Assembly (NCBI GenBank): GCA_036171275.1
Contig: JAVHQT010000092.1
Location: 5,883-69,882 of the forward strand
Source of the DNA: PALSA-1006 sp036171275
GTDB lineage: Bacteria; Pseudomonadota; Gammaproteobacteria; Burkholderiales; Gallionellaceae
Direction: 5' to 3'
DNA: 64,000 nt
Part shown: piece after piece, positions 1 to 8,823 of the stretch
How the letters are laid out: every line of letters begins with the position of its first letter
Numbering within the stretch: the first letter of the stretch is position 1
Notes under the pieces: generated by a model
Seen by the model: only the letters and a program-made list of their open reading frames with translations
The model's database searches: none
What the model was told of the DNA's origin: nothing
Position numbers and translations under genes: made by a program

Positions 1-269
1 CGGACTTACCGCCAGAATGGCGCGAAAAGCCGGTTACCATTAGCCACAATCAAGAATGGTGTGCCGCCTTAGCACAAGAAGTGGCTTTATTATTGCAACA
101 AAATTCACCTGATATTCTCGACACCTTGACCAAACAATTTGAGCGCACTTTAATTACCCAAGCTCTGCAACAAACCGCCGGACGCCGCCAAGAAGCAGCC
201 AGTTTACTGGGTATGGGCAGAAATACCTTAACGCGCAAAATTCAAGAACTTGGCTTGGAGGCCTTTTAA
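1..269 (+). CDS. ntrC: Nitrogen regulation response regulator NtrC, C-terminal end (partial)
   Basis: The reading frame is open from the left edge and ends with TAA at 267-269, so only about the last 88 residues are present. They carry the Fis-type helix-turn-helix of sigma54 activators: an ERTLI..AL segment, then GRRQEAASLLGMGRNTLTRK, which matches the DNA-binding C-terminus of NtrC (GlnG). NtrC is the two-component activator of nitrogen-assimilation genes together with sigma54 RNA polymerase. The receiver and AAA+ domains would lie outside the window, so another NtrC-family activator is possible, but the GRNTLTRK ending is characteristic. An intrinsic terminator follows. Confidence 0.8.
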   Translation, partial: DLPPEWREKPVTISHNQEWCAALAQEVALLLQQNSPDILDTLTKQFERTLITQALQQTAGRRQEAASLLGMGRNTLTRKIQELGLEAF

Positions 270-302
270 CTGCGGAAAACCACTGATAAATTCCATTTAT
301 GG

Positions 303-337
303 TCAGCCTTTCGACAGGCTCAGGAAGCCTGATTTTT
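303..337 (+). terminator. Palindromic element with intrinsic terminator after ntrC
   Basis: CAGGCT (315-320) pairs with AGCCTG (326-331) over a 5-base loop and is followed by ATTTTT, which fits a Rho-independent terminator for ntrC. The wider 303-332 segment is itself palindromic and contains TTCGACAGGCTCAGG, the core of a widespread proteobacterial intergenic repeat. A related copy lies at 19019-19066. Confidence 0.6.
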
Positions 338-475
338 CTGGTAGATGGATTTATTCTGTTAGACGCGAATCCCATCACTTTTTTTATTTTTTTTATCATA
401 CAATCAATGCCAGATCAGTTCTTCGCATTCTTTTTTTGCAAGAATTTATAACCCATTGATTATATGGAGTATTTT

Positions 476-1648
476 ATGCAGCCATCCCAGGATAAAATAG
501 AAGAAGTCAGCCAATTTTCCGGTCGAGTGCTGGTGGTCGATGATGACCGAGCGACGCGTGCCATTCACCGTTCTATTTTATCCAAACAATTTGACGTTGA
601 AACTGCCAGTTCCGGTGAGGAAGCCTTAGCAATTTGCCAAAAACATTTGCCCGACCTAGTTTTGTTAGACGTGGAAATGGACGAACTGGATGGCTACGAA
701 ACCTGTCGAAGAATTCGTCTGTTTAGCGACTTGCCGATCATTTTTGCCACCTCCAAACAAAGTATAAGCGAGCATCTGAAAGCGTTTGATGTGGGCGGCG
801 ATGACATTATTACCAAACCGGCAGTACGTGAAATTTTGTTGAGGAAAATTGGACTGGCCATTCAAGCCCATCAAGAAAAAATTCAACTTCAGCAAGAGAA
901 AAACTCGCTCCAGAATATGGCGATGAGCTTTTTATCCGCCATCGGAGAAAATGGCGTTTTGCAACAGTTTATGCAATCTAGCCTTACCTGCAGTTCGCCT
1001 AAAGATCTCGGGCATTTTCTGGTTGAAGCGATTCAGCGTTTTAATTTAGCGTGTAGCGTCCTGATTCGAGATCAACTTACCGCCACCATTTGGACGTCGC
1101 ACGGCGCACCGAGCGAATTGGAAAAAACGATTTTGGAACAGTCTGCCAGCATGGGGCGAATCTTCCAATTTAAGCAACGACTGGTGGTGAACTACGACCG
1201 CGTTTCCGTTATTGTCACCAATATGCCGATTGAGGACAGCGATAAAACCGGTCGAATCCGTGATTACATCGCGATTCTGGCAGAAATGACGCACACCTTG
1301 TGTGAAAACGTCGATATGCGCCAATCATCGATGGCGCGGGCCGAACAGTTGCAAGTTGCCTTAACCACGGCGGTGGGCACCATGAAAGGGCTGCAAAAAA
1401 CGGGGCGAAACGCCCAAGTTGATTCGCGATTGCTGCTAGAAGAAATGATTGATAACGTCGAAAAAACCTATTCTTGGCTGGGTACTTCCCGCAGCCAGGA
1501 AGAAAGTATCAGCAACACAATGCAGGCCTCCGTCGATAAATTTATTACCTTGCTCGAAGCAACCTCGCAAAATTCCAGCCAACAATTTGAAAAGGTGCTG
1601 AACGCACTCAACGCTGGGCACGTCGGTGGGGAGGTCGATTTGTTTTAG
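476..1648 (+). CDS. Response regulator with CheY-like receiver and unassigned output region
   Basis: The start at 476 is chosen because GGAG (466-469) sits six bases upstream; an earlier ATG at 464 overlaps that ribosome binding site. The 390-residue protein opens with a receiver domain (about residues 16-125): acidic cluster DDD at 22-24, phospho-acceptor Asp65 in LVLLDVE, and Lys114 in ITKP. A glutamine-rich probable coiled coil follows (about 126-150), then about 240 residues with no DNA-binding, GGDEF, EAL or HD signature that I can recognise. The C-terminal part (about 290-390) looks helical and may form a second coiled coil. No histidine kinase is adjacent, so the partner is unknown. 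It probably acts through protein-protein contact rather than DNA binding. Confidence 0.75.
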   Translation: MQPSQDKIEEVSQFSGRVLVVDDDRATRAIHRSILSKQFDVETASSGEEALAICQKHLPDLVLLDVEMDELDGYETCRRIRLFSDLPIIFATSKQSISEHLKAFDVGGDDIITKPAVREILLRKIGLAIQAHQEKIQLQQEKNSLQNMAMSFLSAIGENGVLQQFMQSSLTCSSPKDLGHFLVEAIQRFNLACSVLIRDQLTATIWTSHGAPSELEKTILEQSASMGRIFQFKQRLVVNYDRVSVIVTNMPIEDSDKTGRIRDYIAILAEMTHTLCENVDMRQSSMARAEQLQVALTTAVGTMKGLQKTGRNAQVDSRLLLEEMIDNVEKTYSWLGTSRSQEESISNTMQASVDKFITLLEATSQNSSQQFEKVLNALNAGHVGGEVDLF

Positions 1649-1748
1649 GGAAATACGGCTTTGGTTCGTTCGTGGTGCGCTTAGTCTGTCGAACTAAACC
1701 GGTAAAATCTATCCTTCCTTAAGTCCGACAGCCGCCTAGCTTTATTCG

Positions 1749-2663
1749 TTAAACCCAATCTTGCGGTACTAAAAATTTCTCGTATAACATTGCCTCTGGC
1801 GAGCCGGCTTCCGGCTGCCAGTCGTAGCGCCATTTCACCAGTGGCGGCATGGACAACAAAATTGATTCAGTGCGTCCATTTGACTGCAAGCCAAAAATGG
1901 TGCCCCGATCGACCACCAGATTAAATTCCACATAGCGACCACGCCGATACAATTGAAAATCACGCTCTCTTTCGCCGTAAGGCGTGTCTTTGCGTGCTTC
2001 TAGAAGTGGAATGTAGGCGGATAAATAATGATCGCCGACACTTTGTTGTATCGCGAAAGCCGTTTCAAAATCTGGTTCGCTAAGATCATCAAAGAAAATC
2101 CCTCCCACGCCGCGTGGCTCATTGCGATGTTTCAGGAAAAAATACTCATCGCACCATTTTTTATATTTTGCGTGCAAATCCCGACCAAAAGGATCAAGTG
2201 CGTTCCTACAAATTTGATGAAAGTGCTGCGCGTCTTCGATGAAACCATAATATGGCGTTAAATCCATGCCGCCGCCAAACCAGAAAATCACTTCGCCATC
2301 CGGTTTATGCGCCATAAACATGCGCACATTGGCATGACTGGTCGGTGCATAAGGATTGCGCGGGTGCATTACCAAAGAGACGCCCATGGCTTCCCAACGA
2401 CAGCCCGCTAATTCAGGGCGATGTCCAGTCGCAGAAGGGGGCATTTTGTCACCTTGCACATGGGAAAACGCCACGCCGCCGCGCTCCAACACATTACCTT
2501 CTTCAAGAATGCAGCTCATGCCTTCACCTTTGCCAATGCCACCGCTGCCGGTTGCACGTTGCCAAGTGTCGCGTATAAACGGTTTTCCATCCACTTGTTC
2601 CAAACGAGTGACAATTAAATTTTGTAGTTGTAATAAATAGGTTTTGACTGCGCTGCTGTCCAT
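1749..2663 (-). CDS. hemF: Oxygen-dependent coproporphyrinogen III oxidase
   Basis: HemF oxidatively decarboxylates coproporphyrinogen III to protoporphyrinogen IX using O2, a late step of haem synthesis in the cytoplasm. The protein (304 residues from the chosen ATG; E. coli about 299) shows family blocks such as SHANVRMF, WFGGGMDLTPYYG, KYKKWCDEYFF and RGVGGIFFDDL, and the C-terminal RRGRYVEFNLVVDRGT. The ATG at 2663 is preferred because GGGAG lies just upstream; a longer open frame to 2699 has no such signal and would overlap tsaC. It follows tsaC by 13 bases and may be co-transcribed. Its O2 need indicates an organism exposed to at least some oxygen. Confidence 0.95.
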   Translation of the reverse strand: MDSSAVKTYLLQLQNLIVTRLEQVDGKPFIRDTWQRATGSGGIGKGEGMSCILEEGNVLERGGVAFSHVQGDKMPPSATGHRPELAGCRWEAMGVSLVMHPRNPYAPTSHANVRMFMAHKPDGEVIFWFGGGMDLTPYYGFIEDAQHFHQICRNALDPFGRDLHAKYKKWCDEYFFLKHRNEPRGVGGIFFDDLSEPDFETAFAIQQSVGDHYLSAYIPLLEARKDTPYGERERDFQLYRRGRYVEFNLVVDRGTIFGLQSNGRTESILLSMPPLVKWRYDWQPEAGSPEAMLYEKFLVPQDWV

Positions 2664-2676
2664 TTTTTCTCTCCCG

Positions 2677-3243
2677 TTAGTGACGCACAATTCTATCATC
2701 CTGCCAGGTTCGGATGGTTGACGGCTGCTTCCGTTTTCCCACTTGCCCTTGAATCACCCACACTTGTTTGCCAAACATCCGTTGACATTCTGCCGCCGTT
2801 TTTGTGGGACGCTGCCCGCTGCGATTGGCGCTGCTGGATACCAATGCTGCGCGCCAGGTTTGACACACTTGTCGCACCAAAGGATGCGCGCTGAGCCGCA
2901 CCGCTAAGGTTGCATGGTTGCCACGTAGGCTGCGCGGACAACTGGGTTTCGCCGGCATTAAATACGTCACCGCGTCTGACGGCGTATTTTTTAATCTTAA
3001 TTGCTGAATATAATCAATTGGTTGTATATATTTTGTTAATGAAGCATAGTCCGCCGCAATCACGATCAAGCCCTTGCGTTGCGGTCGTTTCTTCAACTTC
3101 AATAAGCGTTGCACCGCCAAACGGTTGTTCGGGTCGCAGCCCAAGCCGTAGCAAGATTCAGTGGGATATGCAAGCAATCCGCCTCGGCGCAAATGGGCCG
3201 ATAGCTGGCGCGCATTGCGCATTAAGCGGGCAGCGATTACCAT
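2677..3243 (-). CDS. tsaC: Threonylcarbamoyl-AMP synthase (TsaC/YrdC/Sua5 family)
   Basis: This 188-residue protein belongs to the YrdC/Sua5 fold. It makes threonylcarbamoyl-AMP from threonine, bicarbonate and ATP, the first step of the t6A37 modification of ANN-decoding tRNAs. Visible signatures are GGLLAYPTESCYGLGCD near the N-terminus, LKKRPQRKGLIVIA (substrate-binding basic motif), ATLAVRLSAHP, and the SSANRSGQRPT motif. The length matches the short TsaC form without a Sua5 C-terminal domain. It is transcribed divergently from the DUF486 gene (33-base gap) and upstream of hemF. Confidence 0.92.
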   Translation of the reverse strand: MVIAARLMRNARQLSAHLRRGGLLAYPTESCYGLGCDPNNRLAVQRLLKLKKRPQRKGLIVIAADYASLTKYIQPIDYIQQLRLKNTPSDAVTYLMPAKPSCPRSLRGNHATLAVRLSAHPLVRQVCQTWRAALVSSSANRSGQRPTKTAAECQRMFGKQVWVIQGQVGKRKQPSTIRTWQDDRIVRH

Positions 3244-3276
3244 CCCGCTCTCGCTAATTTAGCCATTACCACTCGC

Positions 3277-3639
3277 ATGGAAATGCTCTCAAAACCACTG
3301 TTGCTCACCTCGCTGTTGCTAATTTTATCGAATGTTTTCATGCTGTTCGCTTGGTATGGTCATCTCAAAAATTTCGCTCACTCACCGTGGTACGTCGCCG
3401 CGCTGGCGAGCTGGGGCATTGCCTTATTTGAGTATTTATTACAGGTTCCCGCCAACCGCATTGGCATTAGCGAGATGAACTTAGGACAGCTGAAAATTTT
3501 GCAAGAGGTCATTACCTTAACTGTCTTTGTGCCCTTTGCCGTTTTGTATATGAATCAACCGCTTAAAATGGATTATTTGTACGCAGCCCTATGTTTATTA
3601 GGCGCGGTGTATTTTGTTTTTGTTGGCACGGGTAAATAA
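3277..3639 (+). CDS. DMT-superfamily small membrane protein (DUF486)
   Basis: A 120-residue integral membrane protein with four predicted hydrophobic helices. The conserved blocks FAWYGHLKN, WGIALFEYLLQVPANRIG and LGQLKILQEVITL are the hallmark of the DUF486 family, a small-multidrug-resistance-like branch of the drug/metabolite transporter superfamily. The substrate is unknown. It is a lone plus-strand gene divergent from tsaC. The family assignment is firm but no function can be inferred from context. Confidence 0.85.
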   Translation: MEMLSKPLLLTSLLLILSNVFMLFAWYGHLKNFAHSPWYVAALASWGIALFEYLLQVPANRIGISEMNLGQLKILQEVITLTVFVPFAVLYMNQPLKMDYLYAALCLLGAVYFVFVGTGK

Positions 3640-3870
3640 ATTGATTCGGCTTGGCGGAATCCTTCGCTTGTCTCAGTGAAGTTTTGTCGGGTCGGGTGAT
3701 TCTAAGTGATTGATTTATTTAATATTTTTTTCATCGTGACTGAACAAGACTGCTCTGAGTTTATCGACAGGATGTGCGCTGATCAGGGCTTGATTCCCTT
3801 GCTGCCACGGCCTTGAATTGTGGGGCAATCTGACCGGAATGTATCAGCGCTTCGTTCAATCCGCGTTGGC

Positions 3871-4839
3871 TTAATACTGCCGCGTTGCTGCCACCTGCGC
3901 CAATTCCAGCAACGCTGTTTTGTAGAGTGAAGCTGGAAAATCAGCAATTGCCCTACACGCCAAATCAGCTTGTATTTGAGCCTGATTGCGAGTGTGCGCT
4001 AACGCACCGGTTTGCTGAACGATGGCAAGCACTTGATCAAAGCGCTGCAAATCACCTTGCTCAATCGCCTCGCGAATCACCGTCGCTTGTGCCGCCGTGC
4101 CTTGCTGCATGGCATAAATCAACGGTAAAGTGGGCTTGCCTTCCGCTAAATCATCCCCTAAATTTTTGCCAATCTCGTGCGCATCACCCGAATAATCCAG
4201 CACATCATCTACCAACTGAAAGGCCGTACCGAGATGCATTCCATATTTTGCCGCCGCCGCTTCAGTGGTCGCATCCTGCTGCGCCAAAATTGCGCCTAGC
4301 CGCATGGCCGCTTCAAACAACTTTGCCGTTTTTCGGTGAATCACCTGCAAATAGTTTTCGGCATCGACATCGGCATTGTTGCAATTGAGCAGCTGCAGCA
4401 CCTCGCCCTCAGCAATCACATTCGTCGCTTCGGCCAACGTTTGCATCACCCGCATCTCGTTCGATTCCACCATCATTTGAAAGGCGCGTGAATATAAGAA
4501 ATCGCCAACCAATACGCTGGCGGCATTTCCAAATAATGCGTTCGCCGTTTCGCGGCCTCGGCGCAAGGCAGATTCATCCACCACATCATCGTGCAACAAG
4601 GTTGCCGTGTGAATGAATTCGACTACCGCCGCCAACTCGTAATGAAAAACTCCTTTATAATCAAATAGTTGCGATGACAATACCACCAGGGCGGGACGTA
4701 AGCGTTTTCCGCCGCTGCTAATAATGTATTCACCCACTTGACTGACTAGTGCCACGTCAGAATGCAAGCGCGTGCGAATTACCTGATCCACCGCTGCCAT
4801 ATCGGCCGCTAATAATTGATTGAAATTTTTGAGTGACAC
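3871..4839 (-). CDS. ispB: Polyprenyl (octaprenyl) diphosphate synthase
   Basis: A 322-residue trans-prenyltransferase that elongates FPP with isopentenyl diphosphate to make the quinone side chain. Both aspartate-rich motifs are present: HDDVVDES (about residues 83-90) and LVDDVLDYSG (about 211-220), with GGKRLRPAL at 43-51 for substrate binding. The absence of bulky aromatics just before the first motif fits a long-chain product. The product feeds ubiquinone synthesis, as does ubiC at 35430-35954. It is transcribed alone on the minus strand; the upstream neighbour is the MFS gene. Confidence 0.93.
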   Translation of the reverse strand: MSLKNFNQLLAADMAAVDQVIRTRLHSDVALVSQVGEYIISSGGKRLRPALVVLSSQLFDYKGVFHYELAAVVEFIHTATLLHDDVVDESALRRGRETANALFGNAASVLVGDFLYSRAFQMMVESNEMRVMQTLAEATNVIAEGEVLQLLNCNNADVDAENYLQVIHRKTAKLFEAAMRLGAILAQQDATTEAAAAKYGMHLGTAFQLVDDVLDYSGDAHEIGKNLGDDLAEGKPTLPLIYAMQQGTAAQATVIREAIEQGDLQRFDQVLAIVQQTGALAHTRNQAQIQADLACRAIADFPASLYKTALLELAQVAATRQY

Positions 4840-4914
4840 GGTCTATCCTAAATTTGAAAAACAAGATGGCGATGGCTTCGCTCTTTTGTGAGTGAGCATT
4901 GTCGCACAAATCGG

Positions 4915-6189
4915 TTAAATGCGAGAAACCAGCGCCGCTTTACGTACTAACCATCCGCCTGTTAGCACACTGGTGAGGCATACCATTTCAACATAATGTG
5001 CCGGTGCGAGGCTATCCACGGTTATCCCTAAGCTGACGATAATCGGGGTTAAACCACCAAACACCGCATACGCAACATTGTACGAAAAAGACAAGCCAGT
5101 AAACCGAATTGGAGCGGGAAAAGCGCGCACAGCTATGCTAGGAATCACGCCGACCACGCCCACGCAGAAGCCACACAGTGCGTATAGATACTGGATATTT
5201 TCAGGGGTAAGTGCCAATTGCTGATAGAAAAACTCTGAACTGAGCGCCAGCAGAAAACTGCCTAAAATCAATACTTTAGCCGCACCAAACCGATCTGCCG
5301 CCGCCCCATAAACCACGCAACCGGCAATCAAAAATAGCACCGCAACACTGTTTGCCTGCAAGGCAAGCGGCGCGGGGATAGCAAATAATTTTTGAATCAG
5401 CGTTGGCGTCATCAATATCATCACCACGATTGCCGCCGACAATTGCCAAGTTAACAGCATCGTCAGAATAATTGCTGAACGCTGCTCGCGCAGCACTTGT
5501 CGTAGCGGAACTTCGTTGGCAAGTTGTTGTTTTGCTTTCATTTCCATAAAAACTGGGGTTTCATGCAGCCACTGACGCAACCACACTGAAACAAGCCCAA
5601 ACACCCCGCCTACTAAAAAAGGGATGCGCCAGGCTTCTGCCATAATTTGCGCTGCCGTGTAGTGCTGGTGAATCGCCATTGCCATCAACGAGCCAAGCAA
5701 AATTCCCGCCACCAAACCCGCCGTCAACACGCCGCAGGCCAGCCCAATTTTGTTCTCCGGTGCGTGTTCTGACACGAATACCCACGCCCCCGGCACTTCG
5801 CCCCCGATAGCAGCCCCCTGTAACACTCTTAATAACAGCAAGGCAACCGGTGCCATTAGACCAATCTCTACATACGTTGGCAATAAACCAATTGCCAGCG
5901 TCGGTAACGCCATTAGAAAAATACTCAACATAAACATATACTTACGCCCAACCAGATCCCCAAAGTGCGCCATAATCACACCGCCTAAGGGGCGGGCTAA
6001 ATAGCCTGCCGCAAAAATGCCAAAGGTTTGCAATTGCCGCAACCAATCCGGCATATCGGGCGGGAAAAATAATTCCCCGATGACCGCCGCGAAAAATACA
6101 AAAATGATGAAGTCGTAGAACTCGAGCGCACCACCGAGCGCAGAAAGTAGCAATGTTTTAGCGTATTGAGGAACTTGCACGTTAGTCAA
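4915..6189 (-). CDS. MFS transporter, metabolite:H+ symporter (ProP/ShiA-like) family
   Basis: A 424-residue protein with about 12 hydrophobic segments. The N-terminal ALGGALEFYDF motif, GYLARPLGGVIMAHFGDLVGRK (loop 2-3 signature of the major facilitator superfamily) and RVLQGAAIGGEVPGAW place it in the metabolite:H+ symporter branch, which includes proline/betaine, alpha-ketoglutarate, citrate and shikimate carriers. A C-terminal coiled coil like that of ProP is not seen, so osmosensing is unlikely. The substrate cannot be read from sequence or neighbours. It is a single minus-strand gene with 75 bases to ispB. Confidence 0.85.
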   Translation of the reverse strand: MTNVQVPQYAKTLLLSALGGALEFYDFIIFVFFAAVIGELFFPPDMPDWLRQLQTFGIFAAGYLARPLGGVIMAHFGDLVGRKYMFMLSIFLMALPTLAIGLLPTYVEIGLMAPVALLLLRVLQGAAIGGEVPGAWVFVSEHAPENKIGLACGVLTAGLVAGILLGSLMAMAIHQHYTAAQIMAEAWRIPFLVGGVFGLVSVWLRQWLHETPVFMEMKAKQQLANEVPLRQVLREQRSAIILTMLLTWQLSAAIVVMILMTPTLIQKLFAIPAPLALQANSVAVLFLIAGCVVYGAAADRFGAAKVLILGSFLLALSSEFFYQQLALTPENIQYLYALCGFCVGVVGVIPSIAVRAFPAPIRFTGLSFSYNVAYAVFGGLTPIIVSLGITVDSLAPAHYVEMVCLTSVLTGGWLVRKAALVSRI

Positions 6190-6517
6190 TTAGGACGTTA
6201 ATTTGGCGTTGTTAAAATTGAGAGCAGTTCGAGCCCATCTAAATTCTAGCGATATCACCGGACGAGTCTTGGCAGTGCTATCTCTTTGAACGACGGCCGC
6301 TATTTTCTAAATCGCAGCTTAAATCGTTGTTTTTAAACGGCAGCTTCACGCAGTCCATTCAATTTTAGCGCTGCCCAGCCGTGGTTACCTACATTACCGC
6401 CCTTCAGTCCCTTGATAATAAAAAGTGACTGGTTTTAGCCTGCTTGGTAGCGATTTAGAGAAACCGTCTGTGTTTCTTTATATTACTGATAAACGTCCTG
6501 ATATTTTAGGCGTTTAA
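6190..6517. other. Intergenic stretch between MFS gene and carbonic anhydrase
   Basis: About 330 bases with no convincing reading frame. The only structure noted is a short hairpin, AAACG/CGTTT with CCT/AGG inside, at about 6491-6515. It lies just beyond the carbonic anhydrase stop codon (minus strand) and could end that transcript, although no clear T-run follows. Confidence 0.4.
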
Positions 6518-7153
6518 TTATAAGCTATTGAATTTATTCATATTTTTATCAAAACCCAATAGTTCTCCGTGTTCGATGTCGAAATACCAAGCGTGCAGGG
6601 TTAATTTCCCGCTGGCAACTCGTTCTCGCACCCATGGAAAAGTCATTAAGTTATCGAGTGAAACCAAAATTGCGCGTTGTTCACAGGCTTGCAATTGTTC
6701 TGCCAGTGCCGCTCTAGGCATTTCTGCTATCACGCTGGCGCGGGCGCTTTCGGCCAGACTCATCCAATCGCCCAGATATGAATCCGCTTGGCTCAAACCG
6801 CCCTCGCTCAACAAGGTATGGATACCGGCGCAATGCGCGTGCCCGAGCACAATAATATGTTCCACACCCAGAATGCGAAGGGCATATTCAATCGCTGCAC
6901 TGGTTCCGTGGTGTCCTGCGCGGCTTTCTACCGGCGGAACCAGATTACCAACATTGCGAATGACGAATAAATCGCCCGGTGCGCAATCCAGCACCAACGC
7001 GGGATCAACGCGGGAATCACAACACGCCACCACTAAAATTTTCGGTGTTTGCCCTTGTTTCACCAGTTGCAAATACAGGCTGTCGTGTTGGTCAAAGTGA
7101 CGCTGACGAAAGCGCTGAAAACCTTGCACTAATTGCTGCGGTGACGAACTCAT
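6518..7153 (-). CDS. can: Beta-class carbonic anhydrase
   Basis: This zinc enzyme interconverts CO2 and bicarbonate. The 211-residue protein has the beta-class ligand set: CCDSRVD (Cys44, Asp46, Arg48) and HAHC (His105, Cys108), with the RNVGNLVPP loop between them. Its ATG overlaps the purC stop by four bases (ATGA), so the two genes are translationally coupled. With purE upstream, the group combines a carboxylating purine step with a CO2/bicarbonate-handling enzyme. It also lies just downstream of the Calvin-cycle cluster and may help supply CO2 to the form II RuBisCO. No signal peptide is seen, so it is cytoplasmic. Confidence 0.93.
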   Translation of the reverse strand: MSSSPQQLVQGFQRFRQRHFDQHDSLYLQLVKQGQTPKILVVACCDSRVDPALVLDCAPGDLFVIRNVGNLVPPVESRAGHHGTSAAIEYALRILGVEHIIVLGHAHCAGIHTLLSEGGLSQADSYLGDWMSLAESARASVIAEMPRAALAEQLQACEQRAILVSLDNLMTFPWVRERVASGKLTLHAWYFDIEHGELLGFDKNMNKFNSL

Positions 7154-8034
7154 GCGCCCGTCAATAAGCGTTGTGCTTCGTGGTATTTATCCGCTGTTTT
7201 TTGCAGAACGTCGGCCGGAATGCGCGGTGCCGGTGCTTGTTTATTCCAACCCGAATGCGTTAGCCAGTCCCGCACAAATTGCTTGTCGTAGCTAGGTGGA
7301 TTGCTGCCCACTTGATACTGGTCGGCGGGCCAAAAACGCGAGGAATCCGGTGTGAGCGCTTCATCAATTAAGTACAGTGTGCCGGCGTCATCCACGCCAA
7401 ATTCAAATTTCGTGTCAGCAATAATAATGCCTTTGCTGGCTGCGTAGTCTGCGGCTTGTGTGTACAGCGCGAGGCTGGCTTTTTTTACCGCCTCAGCTTG
7501 TGCTGCTCCCAGCAAATTTTGCGCTTCGGCATAAGAAATATTTTCATCATGCTCACCAACAGCGGCTTTGCTTGAAGGCGTGAACAGCGCTTCCGGCAAT
7601 TTCTGTGCTTCTTGCAGCCCTTCTGGCAAGGCAATGCCACATACGCTGCCGGTTTTTTGGTAATCCTTCCAACCTGATCCGACCAAATATCCGCGCACAA
7701 TCGCCTCCAGCGGCAGGGGTTTTAGTTTTTTCGTTACGAAAGAACGACCACGCACTTGCGCGCGATCTGCATCGGTTTTCACCACCGCTTCTGGGTCAAT
7801 GCCGGTTAAATGATTGGGAATCACTTGGCTGAGTTTTGCAAACCAAAAATTAGAAACCGCCGTCAGCACCTTGCCTTTGCCGGCAATTGGGTCCGGCAAA
7901 ATAACATCAAACGCGGATAAACGATCAGTTTGCACAATCAACAAATGGTCGGCATCCACCTCATACAAATCCCGAACCTTGCCGCGATGCAAAAATTTCA
8001 GACTGGTGAGATTAGATTCATGCAGAGCAGACAT
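7150..8034 (-). CDS. purC: Phosphoribosylaminoimidazole-succinocarboxamide synthase (SAICAR synthetase)
   Basis: PurC joins CAIR with aspartate, using ATP, in de novo purine synthesis. The 294-residue protein has the usual blocks HRGKVRDLYEVD at the N-terminus, QTDRLSAFDVILPDPIAGKG, VRGYLVGSGWKDYQ, DTKFEFGVD and LIDEALTPDSSRFWP. The length is that of the longer proteobacterial/yeast-like form rather than the 237-residue E. coli form. It lies 12 bases downstream of purE and overlaps carbonic anhydrase by four bases, so purE-purC-can looks like one operon. Confidence 0.96.
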   Translation of the reverse strand: MSALHESNLTSLKFLHRGKVRDLYEVDADHLLIVQTDRLSAFDVILPDPIAGKGKVLTAVSNFWFAKLSQVIPNHLTGIDPEAVVKTDADRAQVRGRSFVTKKLKPLPLEAIVRGYLVGSGWKDYQKTGSVCGIALPEGLQEAQKLPEALFTPSSKAAVGEHDENISYAEAQNLLGAAQAEAVKKASLALYTQAADYAASKGIIIADTKFEFGVDDAGTLYLIDEALTPDSSRFWPADQYQVGSNPPSYDKQFVRDWLTHSGWNKQAPAPRIPADVLQKTADKYHEAQRLLTGA

Positions 8035-8046
8035 ATAAGCCTTTGA

Positions 8047-8538
8047 TTATAAAGAAGATAAAGTGATGGCGGCAATTTGCGTTGCTTGTTGCTGCCGATA
8101 CGCTTTCAGTTTTTGCGCTAAATTTGCATCCGTTAACGCCAGCACTGACACCGCAAATAATCCTGCATTGGCTGCGCCCGCTTCGCCGATGGCAAAGGTG
8201 GCGACCGGAATGCCTTTGGGCATCTGCACGATAGCCAGCAAAGAATCCATGCCTTGCAAATATTTGGACGGCATGGGCACGCCCAAGACAGGCAAGATGG
8301 TTTTTCCGGCAATCACGCCCGCCAAATGTGCTGCGCCTCCGGCACCGGCGATAAAAAACTGCACACCTTGCGCGCTCATTTCTTCAATGTACTCAAGGAG
8401 TAAGTCAGGGGATCGGTGCGCAGAAATAACGCGAGCATCGAACGCCACGCCGAAATCTTGTAAAGCGCGTGCCGCTTGCTGCATGATTTCCCAATCGTTG
8501 CGACTGCCCATGACAATGGAAACTAAAGGCTTGCTCAT
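8047..8538 (-). CDS. purE: N5-carboxyaminoimidazole ribonucleotide mutase
   Basis: PurE converts N5-CAIR to CAIR in purine synthesis. The chosen start gives 163 residues beginning MSKPLVSIVMGSRNDW; the open frame to 8577 adds a non-conserved extension. Signatures include GSRNDW, VISAHRSPD, FIAGAGGAAHLAG and LPVLGVPMPS, typical of class I PurE. Class I enzymes normally need PurK to make N5-CAIR, and betaproteobacteria usually carry purK beside purE. Here purK is missing and carbonic anhydrase ends the operon, so PurK must be encoded elsewhere or bypassed by high CO2. Confidence 0.95.
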   Translation of the reverse strand: MSKPLVSIVMGSRNDWEIMQQAARALQDFGVAFDARVISAHRSPDLLLEYIEEMSAQGVQFFIAGAGGAAHLAGVIAGKTILPVLGVPMPSKYLQGMDSLLAIVQMPKGIPVATFAIGEAGAANAGLFAVSVLALTDANLAQKLKAYRQQQATQIAAITLSSL

Positions 8539-8792
8539 GCTGTTTTCTCTTGATAACTTTGCCACAGACAAGCTCAAATTAACACGGTCACCCGACGCAA
8601 CTTGGTGCCACTTACGCCTGAGGCCATCTTGGAATTGGAACGTACCCTACACCTACCAAGCCAGTATAAATCACCTAACTCATTGATTTTAAAGTATTTT
8701 TAGGCTTTTCATTTGCGCAAGAAAGACGCATAGGGAATCAGCCTGTGCGAATCCGTATTTATCGGTAGCAAATTTTATTTTAGACGTAACAA

Positions 8793-8812
8793 CGCCCTCG
8801 TTTCCGAGGGCG
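8793..8812 (-). terminator. Hairpin after fbp
   Basis: A perfect 8-bp stem, CGCCCTCG/CGAGGGCG with a TTTC loop, lies 11 bases beyond the fbp stop codon. On the minus strand it is followed by TTGTT, a weak T-tract, so it probably ends or attenuates the cbb-fbp transcript before purE. Confidence 0.65.
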
Positions 8813-8823
8813 CTGCGGGCTAT

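Noticed and set aside
8063..8686. 207-codon plus-strand ORF opposite purE
   Set aside because: It is antisense to conserved purE, has no start signal and no recognisable protein pattern; it is a shadow frame.
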